Shown here: positions 46,695-56,085 of the stretch, in pieces
Numbering within the stretch: the first letter of the stretch is position 1
How the letters are laid out: each line of letters begins with the position of its first letter
From: an uncultured Bacteroidales bacterium
GTDB taxonomy: Bacteria; Bacteroidota; Bacteroidia; Bacteroidales; UBA932
Length of the DNA: 64,000 nucleotides
Direction: 5' to 3'
Assembly: GCA_949286415.1 (NCBI GenBank)
Contig: CASEBV010000007.1
Coordinates: 1 to 64,000 of the forward strand
Program-made: the position numbers and the translations under genes
Notes under the pieces: model-generated
Seen by the model: the letters and a program-made list of their open reading frames with translations, nothing else
The model's database searches: none
Told to the model about the DNA's origin: nothing

Positions 46695-46846
46695 GCGAAG
46701 CGATGATTCAGAAGAAATGAATGAGCTGAGAAAATCAAAATTACAGTCTGTCTTTTTCATGATTCAAGGCTTTTTGTTTGTTTCTTGATGCAAAGATAGA
46801 CCCCGACTGTACCAAACTGCTGCACAGTCAAAATAAATTTCAAAAA

Positions 46847-47503
46847 ATGACAAAACTTGCAATATTTGACCTTGACGGCACATTGCTGAATACAATAGAA
46901 GACCTCGGGACCGCATGCAACCATGCTCTGGAAATGTGCGGATACCCGAAAAGGGAAATGCGTGAATACAATATGCTCGTGGGCCGCGGGATATACAATC
47001 TTTTCCGCGGGGCACTCCCCGAAGGGCACAAAGACGAAGAGGAGGTGATGAAGATGAAAGATTTCTTTATCCCATGGTATGATGCACACAAATGCGACCT
47101 GACAAGACCATACGACGGGATGCCGGCTTTGCTTGAAACTGTCTCCGCAAAAGGAATAAAGCTTGCGGTTGCCTCCAACAAATATCAGGACGGGACGGAA
47201 AAACTTGTCAGACATTATTTTCCGGAATGTGACTTTGTCAGCGTCCTGGGACAGAGGGACGGCATGCCGATAAAGCCCGACCCGGAAATCGTCCTGGAAA
47301 TAATGCGTGCTGCAGGCATCACGGACAAGAGCGCCGTGGTATATGCAGGGGATTCAGATGTGGATATGCTTACCGGAAGAAATGCGGGAGTCCGTACAAT
47401 AGGGGTCACATGGGGATTCCGCAGCAGAGAAGAATTGAGCGCCCTGTCCCCCTGGAAAATTGCAGACACCCCAGGGATGCTCATGGAATACCTGCTGGGA
47501 TAA
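46847..47503 (+). CDS. HAD-family phosphatase, phosphoglycolate phosphatase-like
   Basis: From ATG 46847 it has 218 residues; an in-frame ATG at 46778 would add an implausible N terminus ahead of the HAD motif. Motif 1 is FDLDGTLLNT (nucleophile Asp), motif 2 is VASNKY, and motif 3 with 4 is KPDPEIVLEI...VYAGDSDVDMLTGRNAG. This matches the Gph/PGP subgroup with an alpha-helical cap. It dephosphorylates a small cytoplasmic metabolite; 2-phosphoglycolate is the family default. Confidence 0.82.
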   Translation: MTKLAIFDLDGTLLNTIEDLGTACNHALEMCGYPKREMREYNMLVGRGIYNLFRGALPEGHKDEEEVMKMKDFFIPWYDAHKCDLTRPYDGMPALLETVSAKGIKLAVASNKYQDGTEKLVRHYFPECDFVSVLGQRDGMPIKPDPEIVLEIMRAAGITDKSAVVYAGDSDVDMLTGRNAGVRTIGVTWGFRSREELSALSPWKIADTPGMLMEYLLG

Positions 47504-47558
47504 AAAAACGCAGGCTTAGATAAATACAGCTGAACTTCATACAATAAAGCACAGAGAC

Positions 47559-48725
47559 ATGGAAAAGGAACGAAACATTGACAGGCTTGCAAAATACATC
47601 ATGATTACAGCGGGGGCCGCAGTCATACTGGCATTCTGCTGGTTTTTCAGGGATGTCATAATATATATGCTGGCCGCCGGAGTCGTCGCCCTTTTGGGCA
47701 GGCCGGTGATGAATCTGTTCAACAAAATCAGAATCAAAGGAAAAGGGCTTCCGCAATGGCTGTATGCCATACTGACCTTAATCATCATCATGGTCATTTT
47801 CCTTTCCGCTGTGATCCTCCTGGTCCCTGTCATAAGCGGTATTGCAAAAGATATTTCAATGGCCAATGTAGAGAGCGCCGCCCAGTCTGCCGTCGCTGCC
47901 CTGAAAAGCCTGAATATCTTTCTTGCGGAAACATTCCCTTCACTCGGAAGTGACTTCAGGATTGAGAGGGCAATATTGGGGAGCATGAAAGACTTCACCG
48001 ACATTTCCGCATTTTCATCATTCTTCAGTTCCGCAGCATCATTCATAGCGAATTTCGGCATAGGCCTGTGCGCCGTAATGTTCATATCCTTTTTCTTTCT
48101 CAAGGACGGCAACCTGTTCCCGAATATAATCGCCGCCCTCGTGCCTGACAAGCATGAGAGCAATGCCAGAGCAGCATACGGCGACATCGAGCACCTCCTG
48201 TCCAGATATTTTCTGGGGCTGGTTGTCGAAATGGCAGGAGTTGCACTCGTCGATTTCCTCGGACTCGTGTTCATAGCCAGGATAGGATTCAACTCAGCAA
48301 TCGGAATAGCATTTGTCTGCGGAGTAATGAACATTATCCCGTATGTCGGACCTTGGCTCGGAGGAGCAATCGGAACCGTCCTTGCCGTCACAATGAAATA
48401 TATTTGCCTTGACGGCAGCGGCCTGAATGTAAGTTTCTGGGTGTTTGTCATTATTCTCATAGCCATATTCTGGGTCGCACAAATCATTGACAACTACATA
48501 TTCCAGCCTATAGTATATTCCAGCAGCATCAAGGCGAATGCCCTTGAAATCTTCATTGTGCTCCTGATGGCAGGACACATAGGAGGAATCATGGGGATGC
48601 TGGTCGCAATACCGTGTTATACGGTGCTCAGAGTAATCGGAGTGAGATTCTTCGGCCATGTCAAATTTGTCCGGCAGCTGACCGGCAACTCCGGGAAAAA
48701 AGACAGTGTAAACAATGACAAATAA
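47559..48725 (+). CDS. AI-2E-type transporter family membrane protein
   Basis: The protein has 388 residues with about seven or eight membrane helices: a pair near the N terminus, a soluble middle (about 95-170), then a group from FGIGLCAVMFISFFFLKDG onward with the family-typical NIIPYVGPWLGGAIGT and the final MGMLVAIPCYTVLRVI. Members export autoinducer-2 in E. coli (TqsA) or act as Na+/H+ antiporters elsewhere, so the substrate is open. The start is 55 bases after the phosphatase gene. Confidence 0.85.
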   Translation: MEKERNIDRLAKYIMITAGAAVILAFCWFFRDVIIYMLAAGVVALLGRPVMNLFNKIRIKGKGLPQWLYAILTLIIIMVIFLSAVILLVPVISGIAKDISMANVESAAQSAVAALKSLNIFLAETFPSLGSDFRIERAILGSMKDFTDISAFSSFFSSAASFIANFGIGLCAVMFISFFFLKDGNLFPNIIAALVPDKHESNARAAYGDIEHLLSRYFLGLVVEMAGVALVDFLGLVFIARIGFNSAIGIAFVCGVMNIIPYVGPWLGGAIGTVLAVTMKYICLDGSGLNVSFWVFVIILIAIFWVAQIIDNYIFQPIVYSSSIKANALEIFIVLLMAGHIGGIMGMLVAIPCYTVLRVIGVRFFGHVKFVRQLTGNSGKKDSVNNDK

Positions 48726-48737
48726 TGAACAACAGAT

Positions 48738-49703
48738 ATGAAGAAGATACTTTCAGCTTTCATCTCCACAGCCGCCGCAATATTGTTTCCGAATATGGCT
48801 GCCGCGCAGGAAAACTCCGTCCTGCTGCCGGACGGGACCTACAAATTCGCACAGAGGGACACATGCGAACTTTTCCTTGATGTATACAATCCGGCTGCCG
48901 GAACACTTGAAGAAGGCCATCCGCAGATGCCCACGGTGATTTTCATGTTCGGAGGAGGCTTCATGAGCGGAGAACGGGACATGCCCTATTACAACAGGTG
49001 GTTCCGGGAAATGACAGAAAACGGATGCAGAATAGTCAGCATTGACTACAGACTCGGACTGAAAGGCGCCACAAAAGTTGGGATAGGTCAGGTAAATGAA
49101 TTGGAAAATGCCATCAACATGGCGGTGGAAGACCTCTTCAGTGCCACAGTCTTTCTTCTGGACAATGCTGAAAGCCTCGGGATTGACCCGGACAATATTG
49201 TCATAAGCGGCTCATCGGCCGGAGCCATATCCGTTCTGCAGGCAGACTATGAGATGAACAATAACTCTGTACTGGCATCCGTACTGCCTGAGGGCTTCAG
49301 ATATGCAGGAGTAATTTCATTTTCAGGAGCAATATTGTCAAGGTCAGGCCTGCTTGAATACATGACAGAGCCGAGTCCGACCCTGCTGATGCACGGGACA
49401 GAAGACAGACTTGTGACATACAGGCAGATAAAATTCTTCAACATCGGTTTCTTCGGCTCAGACAGGATAGCATCCAGATTTGAGAAATTCGGCTACGAAT
49501 ATAACATTCTCCGCTTTGCCGGGCATGGGCACGAAATTGCCGGCAGCATGTACGAGACAATAGAATACCAGATGGCCTTCATCAAAGAAAACATATTGCG
49601 GAAATCCCGCAGGATAATCGACGCCACAATCTACGACCCCGACATCCCGTCCGGGGAAGGCACCAGCCAGTCCCGGAAAGAATTGTACGGCAACAGCCGC
49701 TGA
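48738..49703 (+). CDS. Secreted alpha/beta hydrolase, carboxylesterase-like
   Basis: The protein has 321 residues with a signal peptide (to about AAAQ). The fold markers are TVIFMFGGGFMSGERD (oxyanion GGG), the nucleophile elbow GSSAG in VISGSSAGAIS, LLMHGTEDRLV (acid Asp) and a late His in GHGHEIAG. It resembles the BD-FAE/esterase-lipase group common in Bacteroidota. The substrate is unknown; a feruloyl- or acetyl-ester is possible. It starts 12 bases after the transporter. Confidence 0.8.
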   Translation: MKKILSAFISTAAAILFPNMAAAQENSVLLPDGTYKFAQRDTCELFLDVYNPAAGTLEEGHPQMPTVIFMFGGGFMSGERDMPYYNRWFREMTENGCRIVSIDYRLGLKGATKVGIGQVNELENAINMAVEDLFSATVFLLDNAESLGIDPDNIVISGSSAGAISVLQADYEMNNNSVLASVLPEGFRYAGVISFSGAILSRSGLLEYMTEPSPTLLMHGTEDRLVTYRQIKFFNIGFFGSDRIASRFEKFGYEYNILRFAGHGHEIAGSMYETIEYQMAFIKENILRKSRRIIDATIYDPDIPSGEGTSQSRKELYGNSR

Positions 49704-49745
49704 GTCAGTCCCCAGCGTCACCAAGTACGGGAAAGAGGCTGACTG

Positions 49746-50645
49746 TCAGCGTTCAGGTCTGGAGGAAAGCTTGTCAAGCGAAAGTTCAATAAGCTTTCTG
49801 ACGACTGGTTTATAGTCCGGATTGCTGCTTTTCTTATATCTGTGCGCAATAATCGCACACACCGTGCCCGCATTATGGCCGAGGTGCTCGGCGATTCCGG
49901 CTATTGCCGACCCTTCCATTTCAAAATTGGTGATGCGCTGCCCTCTGAAGGAAAAACTTTCGAATTTCCCAAGCATGTCAGGCATAGCAAGAGGCATCCT
50001 GAGCACCCGGCCCTGAGGCCCGTAAAAGCCCGATGCAGATATGGTCATCCCCGGCACAGTGCAGTCCGAAAACAAATCGGACATTGCCTTGCCTGCCCTT
50101 ACGAAATACGGCGAAGGCAGACGGCTGTCCCATCCCACATGTCTCTTGAATGCTTCTTCATAATCAAGGAGCGAGACGGCATCCCTGTCGGCATACCAGT
50201 TGAGAAGACCGTCACAGCCTATCGAAATATGGGAAAAAACGAAAGAGCCGAGAGGGATATCAGGCTGAATGGCTCCGGAAGTTCCGATGCGCAGGATATT
50301 GAGGCAACGCTTCTCTTTCTTCACCATTCTTGAAGCAAAGTCAATGTTGGCAAGAGCATCAAGCTCATTCATGACAATATCAATGTTGTCTGTCCCGATG
50401 CCAGTCGAAAGGACCGTCATCCTCGTCCCGCGGTATCTGCCGGAAACAGAGACAAACTCCCTTGACTCATGCCGGAATTCCTTGTCTTCCAGATACTCGG
50501 ACACAATATCCACACGGCCCGGATCTCCCACGAGAATGACATTGTCCGCAAGCTCCTCCGGACGCAGATGGATATGGAATACAGAGCCGTCACCATTGAT
50601 TATGAGTTCGGACTCCGGTATCAGTTTTTCTTCTGTTGCAATCAT
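49746..50645 (-). CDS. Nucleoside phosphorylase, uridine phosphorylase type
   Basis: The protein has 299 residues of the PNP/UDP family: VILVGDPGRVDIVSEYL near the N terminus, GTRMTVLSTGIGTDNIDIVMNEL, the phosphate-binding LRIGTSGAI, and TNFEMEGSAIAGIAEHLGH with the ribose-binding Met-Glu. It splits uridine (or a related nucleoside) with phosphate in salvage. The family is clear; the exact nucleoside is inferred. Confidence 0.85.
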   Translation of the reverse strand: MIATEEKLIPESELIINGDGSVFHIHLRPEELADNVILVGDPGRVDIVSEYLEDKEFRHESREFVSVSGRYRGTRMTVLSTGIGTDNIDIVMNELDALANIDFASRMVKKEKRCLNILRIGTSGAIQPDIPLGSFVFSHISIGCDGLLNWYADRDAVSLLDYEEAFKRHVGWDSRLPSPYFVRAGKAMSDLFSDCTVPGMTISASGFYGPQGRVLRMPLAMPDMLGKFESFSFRGQRITNFEMEGSAIAGIAEHLGHNAGTVCAIIAHRYKKSSNPDYKPVVRKLIELSLDKLSSRPER

Positions 50646-50701
50646 TGCCGCATAAAATTTGGTTTACGCTTCCAAATATAGTTTTTTATGACAAATTTTC
50701 C

Positions 50702-50709
50702 TACTTTTG
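50702..50709 (+). promoter_or_regulatory. -7 promoter box of the DUF4293 gene
   Basis: TACTTTTG (TAnnTTTG), 46 bases before the start codon. A divergent minus-strand box, TATATTTG, lies at 50673-50680 for the nucleoside phosphorylase gene. Confidence 0.5.
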
Positions 50710-50755
50710 CCCGGGAAACTGAAAAATCACAAGGAACTTTTAAAAATCATAAGAA

Positions 50756-51190
50756 ATGTGGCAGAGGATACAGACTCTATATCTTGCGATATCGACATTG
50801 CTCATAGCATCTCTGCTATTGTGCAATGCAGTGAACATCATCGGTCCGGACGGACATGTGGAGGCGGTGAAATATTATGAGAATATCGTTTACCTTGTCT
50901 TCATAATATCCATCATATCGGGAAACGGATTCACTTTGTTCACATTCGGGGCCCGGCCTGTCCAGATGAGGCTGTGCGTCATCGAAGCCCTGATCATGAC
51001 GGCATTCCAGATATGGATAGGAGTTGACTTCATAAGAATGATGAAATCCTCAGAGGTCATCTTTTCATTCACTGCCGTATTCCCTATTATTGCCGCCATA
51101 CTCAACATAATGGCTGCCAGAAGCATTGCCCTCGACGAAGCGCTTGTACAGGCATCACGCAGGCTCAGGGGAAAGAAGAAGCAGAATTGA
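50756..51190 (+). CDS. DUF4293 four-helix membrane protein
   Basis: The protein has 144 residues with four membrane helices, starting MWQRIQTLYLAIS, which is the hallmark of DUF4293, and a basic C-terminal tail (RRLRGKKKQN). This family is nearly restricted to Bacteroidota and has no known function. It stands alone between a nucleoside phosphorylase gene and a LytTR regulator gene; no operon partner is seen. Confidence 0.8.
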   Translation: MWQRIQTLYLAISTLLIASLLLCNAVNIIGPDGHVEAVKYYENIVYLVFIISIISGNGFTLFTFGARPVQMRLCVIEALIMTAFQIWIGVDFIRMMKSSEVIFSFTAVFPIIAAILNIMAARSIALDEALVQASRRLRGKKKQN

Positions 51191-51224
51191 GATTCCGGAT
51201 GCAGGTTTCAGTCCCGGGTTTCTC

Positions 51225-52073
51225 CTATTTCTTTGCCGGAGCGCGGAAACTGGCCAGAATATTTTCCGAATAAGTCCTGGTAACGGGAATCGGAGGTATT
51301 TCCCCGTTGTCGAGACAAAGAAAATATCCTTCCTGTTCTTTCCTCAGGGACTTCACCCGGGCCATGTTGACAACATATTTTCTGTTGCACCTGACAAGCC
51401 TGGTGTCACGGAAAGTCTCTTCCACGCTTTTCATGCTTGAGCGGAGCTGGTACATCATCAGGCGGCCGCCGGCATCTCCGTACCATACCTTTATATAATT
51501 GTCATCTGACTCTATGTAGTAAAGGTCCGATGATTTGACAGCCAGCTTCAGAGAGCCGCCATTGTCAAAGAAAGACATCGGCACATCATTCTGCCGGTCC
51601 CCGGACATCATCCTGATGGTCCGTTCCTTTTCGCTGATGATAAAATACATCGCGGACATCATGTATGGGACAAGCAAGGCTATTGAGGCACTGAAAAGTG
51701 ACTTTATGAAGGCCACAGCGGGAGTTACACCCTCAGGCCTGACTATGTCGGCCGTAACGAATGTATAGAAAAGACATATTACAATCACCTCGGCAAGACA
51801 CCAGAGCACATACTGCAACACTGTCATGCTGAACAGCTTGCGGGTCTTGTACATTATGACTCTGCTCGTCGTCAGAAAGATGATGGATATGGCTATGAAC
51901 CCTGCGGTGAAGAGGAAAAACACTGAATTTCCGAGCCGGAACCATGCAGTATCTGAAAACGGGACATACAGATTCAGGTATATGACCGAAAACAATATAG
52001 CAAAGGTAAGGGTCCCTGTCAGCTGGTGCCTCTCAAGGAGATATTCGGGAAGTAGCCTTTTATTTCGCATCAT
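51225..52073 (-). CDS. Membrane-anchored LytTR-family regulator
   Basis: The protein has 282 residues. Four membrane helices occupy about 20-160, and a LytTR DNA-binding domain occupies about 180-278 (YYIESDDNYIKVWY, LVRCNRKYVVNMARVKSL). No response-regulator receiver is present, so it is a one-component, membrane-linked regulator, a layout common in Bacteroidota. It is transcribed away from the fab cluster; a regulatory link is possible but only positional. Confidence 0.85.
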   Translation of the reverse strand: MMRNKRLLPEYLLERHQLTGTLTFAILFSVIYLNLYVPFSDTAWFRLGNSVFFLFTAGFIAISIIFLTTSRVIMYKTRKLFSMTVLQYVLWCLAEVIVICLFYTFVTADIVRPEGVTPAVAFIKSLFSASIALLVPYMMSAMYFIISEKERTIRMMSGDRQNDVPMSFFDNGGSLKLAVKSSDLYYIESDDNYIKVWYGDAGGRLMMYQLRSSMKSVEETFRDTRLVRCNRKYVVNMARVKSLRKEQEGYFLCLDNGEIPPIPVTRTYSENILASFRAPAKK

Positions 52074-52188
52074 ATCTCAAACTTTAGACAAAGATATTAA
52101 AATTTCACCACAAATATGACAATTTCGCCACAAACAGCCGCTTGTCGGGACAAAAAAAGAGGATAAAGAGGAAAAATCACCACAATAA

Positions 52189-52220
52189 TTTCATTAAAAA
52201 AAATTAAGAGTGTAATTTTG
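52189..52220 (+). promoter_or_regulatory. Promoter of the fab cluster
   Basis: TTTC (52189-52192), 20 bases, then TAATTTTG (52213-52220); the -7 box is a full match and the -33 differs at one base. It is in the 188-base gap before fabH. No Shine-Dalgarno sequence is seen, as usual in this phylum. Confidence 0.55.
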
Positions 52221-52261
52221 CTTGGTTTTATAAGGAAAACAGTTAACTAAATCATCAAGAC

Positions 52262-53209
52262 ATGAAAATCATAGGGACGGGAAGCGCGCTTCCCAGCAAA
52301 ATTGTCACCAACGACATGCTGTCTGAATTCCTTGACACCAGCGATGCCTGGATCTATCCGAGGACAGGAATCAGGCACAGGCATGTGATTTCAGACGAAA
52401 AACTTGAGGACCTTGCAATAAGCGCCGCAAAAAAAGCGCTTGACAACGCAGGGATGAAAGCGGAAGAACTGGACTTCATCATCTGCTCCAATGTTGTCAA
52501 TGAATATGTCACCCCGTCATTGAGCTGCATAATACAGGGAGGAATCGGAGCGAGCTGCCCGTGTCTTGACATCAACTGCGCATGCGCGGGCTTCATCTAC
52601 GCCCTTGATATCGCAGAGACTCACTATCAGGCAGGTAAAGTCAAGAATGTCCTCATCGTATGTGCAGAGGAACCTACCAGAATGACAAGCTGGAAAGACC
52701 GCAGCGTATGCGTGCTCTTCGGAGACGGTGCAGGTGCGGCTGTCCTCAGCGAAGGCGACAATATAAAAGGCATCAAGCTGTCTGCAGCAAGCGCCACGGA
52801 CAAGCTCTATCAGATAAGGACACTGGAGCCTACCCCGTATGTCACAAAAGAAGAGCAGGACATTCCTCTCCAGATGAAAGGGCAGGATGTATTCAAATTT
52901 GCGGTCAAGGCATCTTCCGGAGACATCAAATATCTTCTTGACGGACTCGGGATGAAAGCCGACGACATCGACCATTATCTTCTGCACCAGGCCAACAAGA
53001 GAATCATCAAGTCAATCGAGGATTTTCTCGGTCAGCCGGAAGAAAAGTTCCCGACCAATGTGGAGACCCACGGTAATTCATCTTCGGCCAGCTGTCCTAT
53101 ACTTCTGGACGAATGCAACCGGAAAGGAATACTCAAGAAAGGAGACAAGATAGCCATGAGTGCCTTCGGGGCAGGATTCATTTCCGGGGCAGCCATCATG
53201 GAATGGTAA
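52262..53209 (+). CDS. fabH: 3-oxoacyl-ACP synthase III (KAS III)
   Basis: The protein has 315 residues. The catalytic triad is visible: Cys108 in NCACAGFIYALD, His in HQANKRI and Asn in HGNSSSAS. KAS III condenses acetyl- or branched acyl-CoA with malonyl-ACP to start fatty-acid chains. Two other FabH-like families (for DAR/flexirubin or ornithine lipids) exist in Bacteroidota, but full KAS III motifs and the following fabF and fabZ favour fatty-acid synthesis or a closely related acyl-chain pathway. No acyl carrier protein gene is in the cluster. Confidence 0.85.
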   Translation: MKIIGTGSALPSKIVTNDMLSEFLDTSDAWIYPRTGIRHRHVISDEKLEDLAISAAKKALDNAGMKAEELDFIICSNVVNEYVTPSLSCIIQGGIGASCPCLDINCACAGFIYALDIAETHYQAGKVKNVLIVCAEEPTRMTSWKDRSVCVLFGDGAGAAVLSEGDNIKGIKLSAASATDKLYQIRTLEPTPYVTKEEQDIPLQMKGQDVFKFAVKASSGDIKYLLDGLGMKADDIDHYLLHQANKRIIKSIEDFLGQPEEKFPTNVETHGNSSSASCPILLDECNRKGILKKGDKIAMSAFGAGFISGAAIMEW

Positions 53210-53261
53210 TGACCAGACACTATAAACACACACAGATTTAACCATCATCAAACTGAATAAT

Positions 53262-54515
53262 ATGGACAAAAGAGTAGTTATAACCGGAATGGGGGCGATA
53301 ACACCGGTAGGAAACAGTGTTGCAGAACTTTGGAACAGTCTTGTTAACGGGGTCTGCGGGGTCGGCCTCATCACCGAATTCCCGACAGATGACCTTCCTG
53401 CAAAAGTCGCAGGTGAAGTCAAGAATTTCAATCCTGCAGACTACGGCATCGAGCCGGCTTTCGCCAGAAAACAGGACAAATTCTCCGTCTTTGCTGTTGC
53501 CGCCGCATCCGAGGCAATCAAGCAGTCAGGACTCGTCGCTTCCGACGGAGAGGACGGCAACATTGACCCGATGAGATTCGGAGTGTATGTAGGTTCCGGA
53601 ATCGGCGGATTCAGCACACAGTACAAGGAAAGCGAGAAAATGATCAAAGACGGGCCGAAATGGATTTCTCCGCTCTTCATCCCGACGATGATAGCCAACA
53701 TGGCCGCAGGCAACATTGCCATCAGATACAATCTCTGCGGTCCTTGCATTCCGGTAGTGACAGCATGCGCAACTTCCACACATACTGTCGGAGAGGCTTA
53801 CAGGGCAATCCGCCACGGATATGCGGACGCAATCATAGCCGGAGGCTCGGAGGCAGCCACTATTCCGCTCGGCATCGCCGGATTTGCCAACGCCAAGGCA
53901 CTTTCCCGCTCTGAAGACCCGAACTACGCATCCCTTCCGTTCAATGCGAACAGGGGCGGCTTCGTCATGGGAGAAGGGGCTGCTATGCTTGTTCTGGAAG
54001 AATATGAGCACGCAAAGGCAAGAGGAGCGAAAATCATTGCCGAGGTATGCGGCTACGGCAACACATGCGACGCATATCACATGACAGCTCCGAGGACAGA
54101 CTGCAAGACACAGGCTGCCGCCGTCAGAATGGCTCTTGAAGAGGCCGGATACAATTCATCGGATGTTCTCCACATCAATGCACACGGAACCGGAACATCC
54201 CTCAACGATTCTCTTGAGACGAAGACATTCAAGCTTGCCCTCGGGGATGACGCTTACAAGGCCCACATCTGTTCAACAAAATCAATGACCGGACATATGC
54301 TTGGTGCGACAGGAGCGGTTGAAGCCATTGCTGCAGTCCTTGCACTTACCACAGGCATAGTGCCTCCGACAATCCACCTTGATGCCCCGGACCCTGAATG
54401 TGACCTGAACTATACTCCGAACAAGGCCGTCAAGGCAGACATTACCATAGCCATCTCCGATTCCCTCGGATTCGGCGGACACAATGGATGCGTGGCATTC
54501 AGAAAAGTTGAATAA
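53262..54515 (+). CDS. fabF: 3-oxoacyl-ACP synthase II (KAS II)
   Basis: The protein has 417 residues with catalytic Cys169 (VVTACATSTHT) and the two histidines in NAHGTGTSLNDSLE and KSMTGHMLGATG, plus GFGGHNGCV at the end. It elongates acyl-ACP chains with malonyl-ACP. It starts 52 bases after fabH and 46 before fabZ, all in one direction. Confidence 0.93.
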   Translation: MDKRVVITGMGAITPVGNSVAELWNSLVNGVCGVGLITEFPTDDLPAKVAGEVKNFNPADYGIEPAFARKQDKFSVFAVAAASEAIKQSGLVASDGEDGNIDPMRFGVYVGSGIGGFSTQYKESEKMIKDGPKWISPLFIPTMIANMAAGNIAIRYNLCGPCIPVVTACATSTHTVGEAYRAIRHGYADAIIAGGSEAATIPLGIAGFANAKALSRSEDPNYASLPFNANRGGFVMGEGAAMLVLEEYEHAKARGAKIIAEVCGYGNTCDAYHMTAPRTDCKTQAAAVRMALEEAGYNSSDVLHINAHGTGTSLNDSLETKTFKLALGDDAYKAHICSTKSMTGHMLGATGAVEAIAAVLALTTGIVPPTIHLDAPDPECDLNYTPNKAVKADITIAISDSLGFGGHNGCVAFRKVE

Positions 54516-54561
54516 CAACCCGTAACATACTGAAACCTGATCCTAAAATCACACAATCAAA

Positions 54562-54993
54562 ATGAACAGAGAAGAATTGAAAGAATACCTTCCGCATCGC
54601 GAGCCGATGCTTCTGGTAGATGAGATTGAGATAGATTCTGAAGGAGTTGCACACGCAAAATACAGAATCAAGGAGGATGAATTTTTCTGCAGAGGACATT
54701 TTCCGGGCAATCCTATCGTTCCCGGAGTCATCCAGTGCGAGATTATGGCCCAGAGCTGCGCACTCCTTGTGAAGGACGAGCTCAAAGGCCGTACAACCCT
54801 TTACAGCGGCATTGACAATGTCCGCTTCAAGAACATCGTGCGTCCGGGAGACCTTTGTGAGATAACAGCCAGACTGACTGACAGGAGAGGACTTCTCTTC
54901 TTCACCGAGGCATCTCTCAAGGTAAACGGGAAACTCTGCTGCAAAGGCAACCTCTCATTCGCCCTTGTGGAAAACAAGAAGGAGAATGAATAA
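54562..54993 (+). CDS. fabZ: 3-hydroxyacyl-ACP dehydratase, FabZ type
   Basis: The protein has 143 residues, a single hotdog domain. The catalytic His is in GHFPGNPIVPGV and the catalytic Glu in CEIMAQ, as in E. coli FabZ; the N-terminal HREPMLLVDEIEI is also typical. It dehydrates 3-hydroxyacyl-ACP. It is the last gene of the fabH-fabF-fabZ run, followed by a strong terminator. Confidence 0.88.
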   Translation: MNREELKEYLPHREPMLLVDEIEIDSEGVAHAKYRIKEDEFFCRGHFPGNPIVPGVIQCEIMAQSCALLVKDELKGRTTLYSGIDNVRFKNIVRPGDLCEITARLTDRRGLLFFTEASLKVNGKLCCKGNLSFALVENKKENE

Positions 54994-55084
54994 TCCGGAA
55001 TGAGGGCAACCCCAAAGGTGGGATTTCACGGCTTGCGAAGATAAGCAGGAAAGTGCCCTTTTGAGTTACCTTCATCATGACTGA

Positions 55085-55118
55085 AAAAGGATGGTCCCTG
55101 AAATTGGACCATCCTTTT
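55085..55118. terminator. Bidirectional terminator between fabZ and the thioesterase gene
   Basis: AAAAGGATGGTCC (55085-55097) pairs perfectly with GGACCATCCTTTT (55106-55118) across an eight-base loop, followed by CTTTTC. The A-run on the left makes it usable in both directions, fitting its place between convergent genes. Confidence 0.9.
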
Positions 55119-55144
55119 CTTTTCTCAAAATCCGGACAGCAGGA

Positions 55145-55621
55145 CTACTCCTCCACCTGACACCCTTTGAAAAAGAAGTCTGAGGCTGATTTTTCAGGGC
55201 TGAAACAATAATATGTCATTTCTGCCTCTGAACACACCGTCCCGTCATGCAGAATCTTTGCCGACACAAAAGCAAAATTGCGTTTGATTTCCCTGATATG
55301 CGCACGGACCTCAATCTTCACATCAGGCCCTGTCGGAACCGGTTTCTTATATTTGATTTCCAGATTGACAGTCATGCCGGCGCACTGGAGTTTCCTCGCC
55401 ATCACCCAAGCCGCAATCTCATCCATCAGGGTAGCCTGTATCCCGCCATGAAGAGTATGGAGCCAACCCTGATAGTCATCTGAAGAACTCCAGAACGACA
55501 CTATGTCATCCCCGTCCTCATAAAACTCCATCTTGAGTCCAAACTTGTTTGTCGGCGCACAGCCGAAACAATTGTAGCCGTCCTTGACCAGACCGAGCCA
55601 CGGATTTATAATCTTTTTCAT
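55145..55621 (-). CDS. PaaI-type hotdog thioesterase
   Basis: The protein has 158 residues, a single hotdog domain with WLHTLHGGIQATLMDEIAAW, where HGG and the Asp-Glu pair are the PaaI/YbgC-type active-site region. The N terminus NCFGCAPTNKFGLKM is typical of the 4HBT group with Cys residues. It hydrolyses an acyl-CoA or acyl-ACP; the substrate is unknown. It converges on the fab cluster. Confidence 0.8.
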   Translation of the reverse strand: MKKIINPWLGLVKDGYNCFGCAPTNKFGLKMEFYEDGDDIVSFWSSSDDYQGWLHTLHGGIQATLMDEIAAWVMARKLQCAGMTVNLEIKYKKPVPTGPDVKIEVRAHIREIKRNFAFVSAKILHDGTVCSEAEMTYYCFSPEKSASDFFFKGCQVEE

Positions 55622-55664
55622 TGAACTTTATGCAATAATTACATATTATCTGCCCTTGTACAGT

Positions 55665-56045
55665 CTATTTGTCATAAAGATGGAACATCCTCTCCATCAG
55701 ACGCCATTTCATGTCCGCAGTCATACCTTTTTCAGCCTGCTGGAATACAGACATATAGTCTTCCCATTCCTGCTGGCGCGGAAGAGCGGCGAGCTTTGCC
55801 ATCGCACTGTCCCAGTCAAAGTCCACTTCCGTATCCATAATCATGAACAGCCTGTTGTCCAAAATGTAGATTTCCATTTCCAGAATACCGACCTGCCTGA
55901 TGCCGGCAATGATTTCCGGCCATATGTTCCCTTCCGCATGACGCAGCCGGTATTCGGCGATCAGTCCCGGATCATCCTTGAGATCCATTGTACGGCAGTA
56001 TCTCTTGAACGGCCTGCCATAATCCTTGACAATATATCCTTCCAT
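55665..56045 (-). CDS. L-rhamnose/L-fucose mutarotase-like protein
   Basis: Starting at ATG 56045 it has 126 residues; the longer open frame to 56207 overlaps queF in another frame and is not needed. Family landmarks of RhaM-type mutarotases are RYCRTMDLKDDPGLIAEYRLRH, WPEIIAGIRQVGILEMEIY and DFDWDSAMAKLAALPRQQEW. These small ferredoxin-like dimers interconvert anomers of deoxysugars. It lies downstream of queF on the same strand, apparently without functional link. Confidence 0.82.
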   Translation of the reverse strand: MEGYIVKDYGRPFKRYCRTMDLKDDPGLIAEYRLRHAEGNIWPEIIAGIRQVGILEMEIYILDNRLFMIMDTEVDFDWDSAMAKLAALPRQQEWEDYMSVFQQAEKGMTADMKWRLMERMFHLYDK

Positions 56046-56085
56046 GATGATGACATTATGATGCAGAATGCAAATATAACTATTT

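Noticed and set aside
46695..46846. Minus-strand TAATTTTG (46743-46736) and TATCTTTG (46798-46791) boxes after clpC.
   Set aside because: They point into the 3' end of clpC with no gene in that direction. Could mark an antisense RNA, but AT-rich sequence makes chance matches likely.
46778..46846. Longer N terminus for the HAD phosphatase gene starting at 46778.
   Set aside because: The added 23 residues precede the HAD motif, which normally starts within a few residues of Met; ATG 46847 fits the family.
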